NCBI GenBank assembly: GCA_001799045.1
Contig: MGRY01000221.1
Span: 1 to 10,431, forward strand
DNA from: Deltaproteobacteria bacterium RIFCSPLOWO2_02_56_12
Lineage (GTDB): Bacteria > Desulfobacterota > Binatia > UBA9968
Length of the DNA: 10,431 bases
Reading direction: 5' to 3'
Every line of letters starts with the position of its first letter. Within the stretch, counting starts at the first letter, position 1. This document shows, in pieces, positions 7,185-10,431 of this stretch. The notes beneath the pieces were generated by a model. That model saw only the letters and a program-made list of their open reading frames with translations, made no database searches and was not told the origin of the DNA. Made by a program: the position numbers and the translations under genes.

Positions 7185-7946
7185 TTACTCCCGCAGGGAC
7201 TCCCGCACGCGCGCCCGTAACTGGGCAAAGCGAGGGTCTGCCTTGACATCGCCCTCCCAGCGCGGCCGCGGCAGCTCCACTGCCACTTCCTCCTTGATCC
7301 TGCCGGGACGGGAATGCATGATCACGACGCGATCCGAGAGATAGATCGACTCGTCTATGCTGTGGGTGACGAAGATCACTGTGGTATCGGTCTTAGCCCA
7401 AATCTTCAGCAGCTCTTCTTGGAGCTGCTCACGCGTTTGCGCGTCCACGGCGCCAAAAGGTTCGTCCATGAGCAAGATATCGGGTTTTTTTGACAGCGCT
7501 CGAGCGATCCCGACGCGCTGCTGCATTCCCCCCGAGATCTGGTGCGGGTAGTAGTCCTCGAAGCCCTTGAGGCCCACCAGCTCCAGGTATTGCCGGGAGA
7601 TGTCTCTACGCTCCTCCCGGCCCATTCCTTCGATCTCCAGTCCGAACTCGACGTTGCCCAGGACGGTACGCCACGGGAGCAAACCAAACTGCTGGAAAAC
7701 CATGCAGCGGTCTCTCCCGGGGCTGGTTACCGGATTGCCGTTTACAAGCACCTCGCCCCGATCTGCGGGCAGCAGTCCGGCGATGATTCGAATCAGGGTA
7801 GTCTTGCCGCAACCGCTCGGCCCCAGGAGACAGACGAATTCATTTCTCCGAACGGAGAGGGAAATATCGTAAAGAGCGATCAGTCCGGGTTTCTGCGGAT
7901 CGTTTTGCTCGAAGAAGACTTTACTGAGATGCCGGACCTCAAGCAT
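7185..7946 (-). CDS. ABC transporter ATP-binding protein, NitT/TauT (SsuB/TauB-like) family
   Basis: A 253-aa cytoplasmic ATPase that powers the importer. All motifs are intact: Walker A GPSGCGKTT (42-50), Q-loop VFQ (Q85) followed by FGLLPW, signature ISGGMQQR (137-144), Walker B ILLMDEP (157-163) with catalytic E162, D-loop near 166-169 and switch histidine H195 in FVTHS. The LLPW segment and the C-terminal PRPR stretch (226-229) are typical of nitrate, sulfonate and taurine importer ATPases. It is the only ATPase in the window and so probably serves both downstream permeases. No good ribosome binding site precedes the ATG at 7946; a hairpin-rich repeat sits immediately upstream instead. 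Confidence 0.96.
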   Translation of the reverse strand: MLEVRHLSKVFFEQNDPQKPGLIALYDISLSVRRNEFVCLLGPSGCGKTTLIRIIAGLLPADRGEVLVNGNPVTSPGRDRCMVFQQFGLLPWRTVLGNVEFGLEIEGMGREERRDISRQYLELVGLKGFEDYYPHQISGGMQQRVGIARALSKKPDILLMDEPFGAVDAQTREQLQEELLKIWAKTDTTVIFVTHSIDESIYLSDRVVIMHSRPGRIKEEVAVELPRPRWEGDVKADPRFAQLRARVRESLRE

Positions 7947-7960
7947 ACTTTATCGTGACC

Positions 7961-8011
7961 CGTGCTCGTTGCTCGTGCTCGTGACGAACACGAATCACGA
8001 TCACGAACACG
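7961..8011. repeat. Hairpin-forming short-unit repeat upstream of the ABC ATPase
   Basis: The left half repeats GCTCGT units and the right half repeats CACGA units, so the halves are near inverted copies. In the minus-strand transcript, CGUGUUCG and CGAGCACG flank a 3-nt UCA loop and form an 8-bp stem with one G-U pair; further arms can pair imperfectly. It fills most of the 71-bp gap between the first binding protein and the ATPase. There is no T-tract, so it is not a standard terminator. It resembles low-complexity intergenic repeats; a role in stabilising the upstream binding-protein mRNA is an inference. Confidence 0.65.
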
Positions 8012-8017
8012 CTGCCA

Positions 8018-9022
8018 TTATTTCCGGCCCAATTCCTTTACCGCCCGATCCGCGAAGCGGCGGTCGAAGAACTTATCGAAGGATACCGGTGTCTCCAGGT
8101 AACCGACCTTCTTGAGGAACTCTGCGGTGTAATTATACGATGCCTCCGTGATGTCTCCGTTGACGCCCCACAGACGCGGGTCAGCCATGTCGTAGGCCCT
8201 ACCCAGCACCTCCGTGCTTTCCTCCGGCAGGATCTTCTTGGCTATCTCGACGGTTCCCGCCTTATTACCGGCGATCCATCTATTGGATTCAATAATGGCT
8301 TTGGCCAGTTTGTAGAGTGTGTCAGCATTCTTCTGAATGTAGTCTTCTGTGGCCATGCCGAACTCGTAGGGGATTTCCGGAACGATCTTAGGAACATTCA
8401 CCAAAGCGACAACTTCCGGGTATTGGGCAAGCTTGGCGGCCTCGGTGTTGGTCACTACGGTAGCGTCGATCTTGGCGGCTACCAGCGCTTTGAAGCGGTC
8501 CGCCGGGGAGCCGACTGCGACGTATTTAAATTTCTCCGGATCAATGCCGCTCCGCTCTAGAACGATGCGGGGAATATGGTACGAGATGGCCCCAATTCCG
8601 GAGACGGCTATACTCTTACCCACCAGGGCCTGGAGCGTTGTGCCGGCCTCTTTGCGGGCGACGAAGTGATAGGGGGTGATCGGATTGGCAACTACCCAAA
8701 GTCGGATCTTTGCGCCCTTCGAGGCACTCACGATCCCTTGGGTGGCGCCCATGTTGATAGAGACATCTATATCGCCGGACAGCAGTGCCTTCACATGTGT
8801 GGCGTCTCCGCGAAACTCGACCACCTCAACGTCCAGCCCGTACTTCTTGAAAAAGCCCTTCTCAACGGCGACGTACGGGGTGATCGAGTCTATGGATGGC
8901 GGGCTCAAAGAAGAGCCCATCTTGATCTTGATCATCTGCGCCTCACCCGGGTTCGGCGTCGTCAAGAGAACCACACCGAGACAGATGAAGACAGCTATCC
9001 TACTCATCATGCGAATGCTCAT
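8018..9022 (-). CDS. ABC transporter substrate-binding protein, NitT/TauT family (first of two)
   Basis: A 334-aa exported protein. Its signal peptide (1-29: MSIRMMSR, hydrophobic IAVFICLGVVLL, ending near GEAQ) precedes a NMT1/SsuA-like binding domain: PYVAVEKGFFKKYGLDVEVV (49-68), ALLSGDIDVSINMGA (79-93), ALVGKSIAVSGIGA (132-145) and GSPADRFKALVAAKIDATVV (171-190). These correspond to the usual ligand-pocket and hinge segments of the family. It would bind solute in the periplasm for the ATPase and permeases encoded downstream. The start at 9022 has a near-ideal AGGAGG (9030-9035) with a 7-nt spacer, and a sigma70-like promoter lies about 50-80 bp upstream, so this is the first gene of its transcript. 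It is only distantly similar to the second binding protein of the cluster. Confidence 0.93.
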   Translation of the reverse strand: MSIRMMSRIAVFICLGVVLLTTPNPGEAQMIKIKMGSSLSPPSIDSITPYVAVEKGFFKKYGLDVEVVEFRGDATHVKALLSGDIDVSINMGATQGIVSASKGAKIRLWVVANPITPYHFVARKEAGTTLQALVGKSIAVSGIGAISYHIPRIVLERSGIDPEKFKYVAVGSPADRFKALVAAKIDATVVTNTEAAKLAQYPEVVALVNVPKIVPEIPYEFGMATEDYIQKNADTLYKLAKAIIESNRWIAGNKAGTVEIAKKILPEESTEVLGRAYDMADPRLWGVNGDITEASYNYTAEFLKKVGYLETPVSFDKFFDRRFADRAVKELGRK

Positions 9023-9045
9023 GGTTGCACCTCCTCAAAAATCGA

Positions 9046-9095
9046 AATGGCCTGAAATTCGTTGCGGGGGAGAGACTATCGGATAACAGGCCATT
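9046..9095. promoter_or_regulatory. Possible operator: 9-bp inverted repeat around the ABC promoter -10 region
   Basis: AATGGCCTG (9046-9054) and CAGGCCATT (9087-9095) are perfect inverted copies separated by 32 bp. One arm lies between the -35 and -10 boxes and the other just downstream of the expected transcription start. That placement would suit a dimeric or looping repressor. No regulator gene is present in the window. Confidence 0.4.
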
Positions 9096-9102
9096 ATGTC
9101 AA
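9075..9102 (-). promoter_or_regulatory. Sigma70-type promoter for the ABC cluster
   Basis: On the minus strand, TTGACA (9097-9102) is a perfect -35 hexamer, followed after 16 bp by GATAGT (9075-9080), a 4 of 6 match to the -10 box. Transcription would start near 9068 and leave a leader of about 45 nt with a strong AGGAGG before the ATG at 9022. It lies in the only long gap (137 bp) upstream of the ABC genes, which fits its being the cluster's promoter. Confidence 0.6.
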
Positions 9103-9159
9103 TGTCAGGCGAAACTATAATGGCGGATATCTTCTTCACCGGCTTCGTTGATCCCGGAT

Positions 9160-10200
9160 TTATGGTTTGAACCAGTAGTCGGGATTGTTTCTAAAGATAC
9201 TCTTCGGGATCTTGGCGTAGACAAGGCTCACGATGTCCACCGCTTCGCCGATCACCAGGTCCACTGCCAGGCTCGCAAGCGCATAAGCATCGGCCGGACT
9301 CAAGCCCTTCTCCCGCTGGAGGAAGTTGACCGCTTCCTCGACAGCCAGCTTGGTTGCTTCATTGAGGTCAACGCTCATACCCGTGGTGATATAATGGGTT
9401 ACCGTTTCTGCCATGGGTGACTTCAAAGCCTTTCCCTTATGAAGGATAAACTGCAGGGTGGGCGTGAGCGAGATCTCTAACGCGCCCCCATCCACTTCGC
9501 CGTCGCCCTGAACCGCATGGCCGTCGCCGGTAAAGAACTGGCCCCCTTGATTGAATACCGGCAGATACAAAGTGGCGCCCCTGGCCAGTTCCTTGAGATC
9601 CATGTTACTGCCCCAGGGGCCGGGCGGTGTCGTTGAGACCATTCCCATGGAGGTCGGCGGCGCCACGGCCATGATGCCCATAAAAGGGCTGAGAGGTATT
9701 TCAATGTCTTGGGAGAAGAGGGCAACGTTCCGGCTCAGCTCCAGCCTGATCAGCTTCGCCGTGGGTTCCTTGACCAGACCCGGCAGGACCCCCTTTCTTG
9801 GCCCGGTGTTGTTGACCCCATAGGGAACGCGGAATTTGATGTCCAGGATTCGAACCTCCAGCGCGTCTCCAGGCTCCGCGCCCTCTACGTAGAGGGGGCC
9901 TGTGAGCAAGTGGACGCTGGCGCCTTTGGGACGTTTCAGCTTGGAGTAAACTTCCACGGCGTCGGGGAGAACCTGATCGGGAGCAATCCCGTGAGCGGCG
10001 AAAAATTGCACCGGGTCCTGATTCGTGAGCAGCCCCTGGTGGGAAAGCGTATCGATCTCAACAATCGCGCCGGACTTGATAGTGAGGGCCGGGGGCACGT
10101 TGGCCGGCAGATAACCCCACACAACATTATCGGCTGTTGATCGCAAGGTGACGTCGGGAATGTTTCTGTCTTCGGCTTGAGCCGCCAAAATTCTATTCAT
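9160..10200 (-). CDS. Acetamidase/formamidase family amidohydrolase (FmdA/AmdA)
   Basis: A 346-aa soluble enzyme of the FmdA_AmdA family, whose members hydrolyse short amides such as formamide or acetamide to ammonium and the acid. Family segments appear in order: GPLYVEGAEPGDALEV (101-116), SPFMGIMAVAP (171-181), GSNMDLKEL (197-205), GDGHAVQGDGE (225-235, rich in likely metal ligands) and ASLAVDLVIGEAVD (309-322). As I recall the family, GSNMD is usually GGNMD; the change is mild. Length fits the shorter branch of the family, and there is no signal peptide, so it should be cytosolic. The gene starts 6 bp after a small membrane-protein gene and lacks a clear ribosome binding site, suggesting coupling to it. 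Exact substrate is uncertain; a role in nitrogen scavenging is inferred. No terminator is visible after its stop. Confidence 0.92.
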   Translation of the reverse strand: MNRILAAQAEDRNIPDVTLRSTADNVVWGYLPANVPPALTIKSGAIVEIDTLSHQGLLTNQDPVQFFAAHGIAPDQVLPDAVEVYSKLKRPKGASVHLLTGPLYVEGAEPGDALEVRILDIKFRVPYGVNNTGPRKGVLPGLVKEPTAKLIRLELSRNVALFSQDIEIPLSPFMGIMAVAPPTSMGMVSTTPPGPWGSNMDLKELARGATLYLPVFNQGGQFFTGDGHAVQGDGEVDGGALEISLTPTLQFILHKGKALKSPMAETVTHYITTGMSVDLNEATKLAVEEAVNFLQREKGLSPADAYALASLAVDLVIGEAVDIVSLVYAKIPKSIFRNNPDYWFKP

Positions 10201-10206
10201 AATAGG

Positions 10207-10431
10207 TCAGAGAAGGTTCATGCTCAAAAGGACAAGCGTGGCGACGATAAGGGCAATCAGGCTATCGATGATCAGCCAGAATTGCATGTAGTAGAGCTTG
10301 AGCAGGGAGGTGAGGGCATCCATGAGATTCCGAATATCACTCCCGCTGGTCTTAACGATCAACGCGAATGATTTGGCGGCGTTTGCGGTCCAAATCCCGG
10401 TCAAGAGGAAGATGACCGCGAATAAGAGAAA
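10207..10431 (-). CDS. Small membrane protein of unknown function (C-terminal part, runs off window)
   Basis: The reading frame is open to the window edge and gives 74 residues ending at TGA (10207-10209). A hydrophobic segment at the very edge (FLLFAVIFLLTGIW, residues 1-14 of the visible part) and a second near the C-terminus (FWLIIDSLIALIVATLVLLS) look like membrane helices, joined by a polar loop of about 30 residues. A TTG at 10404 could be a start but would cut the first helix, so I treat the gene as continuing upstream. I do not recognise the family. It lies 6 bp before the amidase gene and is probably cotranscribed with it; a part in amide uptake or membrane anchoring would be a guess. 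Confidence 0.6.
   Translation of the reverse strand, partial: FLLFAVIFLLTGIWTANAAKSFALIVKTSGSDIRNLMDALTSLLKLYYMQFWLIIDSLIALIVATLVLLSMNLL

Noticed and set aside
7542..7958. 138-codon open frame on the plus strand
   Set aside because: It is antisense to an ATPase with every ABC motif intact; a shadow of GC-rich codon bias.
7961..8011. CRISPR array
   Set aside because: The repeat units are 5-6 bp and contiguous, with no regular spacers; it is a short-unit inverted repeat.
8576..9055. 159-codon open frame on the plus strand
   Set aside because: It is antisense to the first ABC binding protein, which has a signal peptide, family motifs and a strong ribosome binding site. The plus-strand product shows no recognisable domain.
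9709..10140. 143-codon open frame on the plus strand
   Set aside because: It is antisense to the acetamidase-family gene and has no family features.
10207..10404. Complete 65-aa protein starting at TTG 10404
   Set aside because: The frame stays open to the window edge and a hydrophobic helix lies across this TTG, so the gene most likely continues upstream.

Overview
The window is a stretch of bacterial chromosome in which every gene I can support lies on the minus strand, so transcription runs from the right end to the left end. DNA is moderately GC-rich, genes are tightly packed, and there are no RNA genes, insertion sequences, phage genes or CRISPR arrays. The wealth of high-affinity importers (NitT/TauT-type ABC and TAXI-type TRAP) beside an amidase resembles gene content of uncultured soil or sediment lineages, such as deltaproteobacteria-like or Rokubacteria-like groups. 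That placement is an impression from gene content only.

Right end (10431 to 9160): the C-terminal part of an unrecognised small membrane protein, running off the window, lies 6 bp upstream of an acetamidase/formamidase-family amidohydrolase. A 137-bp gap follows, with a convincing sigma70-type promoter (-35 hexamer TTGACA) and a 9-bp inverted repeat around its -10 box that could be an operator.

Middle (9022 to 4494): a five-gene ABC importer cluster in the order binding protein, ATPase, permease, permease, binding protein. The two permeases are 275-aa tandem paralogues. Two different periplasmic binding proteins flank the ATPase and permeases. Two gaps inside this cluster hold palindromic, repeat-like DNA, and the gene after each has a poor ribosome binding site.

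Left (4417 to 1): a TAXI-family TRAP binding protein overlaps a fused 4TM/12TM TRAP permease by 49 bp. The permease overlaps by 4 bp a cytosolic HEXXH zinc metallopeptidase-like protein, which is followed 40 bp later by the N-terminal third of a D-Ala-D-Ala-ligase-like ATP-grasp enzyme that runs off the window. A 76-bp gap with two back-to-back hairpins separates the ABC and TRAP blocks.

Taken together, the window looks like a nutrient-scavenging region: two independent binding-protein-dependent importers, an amidase that could release ammonium, and a peptidase/ligase pair apparently translated with the TRAP importer. No substrate can be assigned from sequence. The most unusual features are the dual-permease, dual-binding-protein ABC cluster and the coupling of a TAXI-TRAP transporter to a peptidase/ATP-grasp pair.
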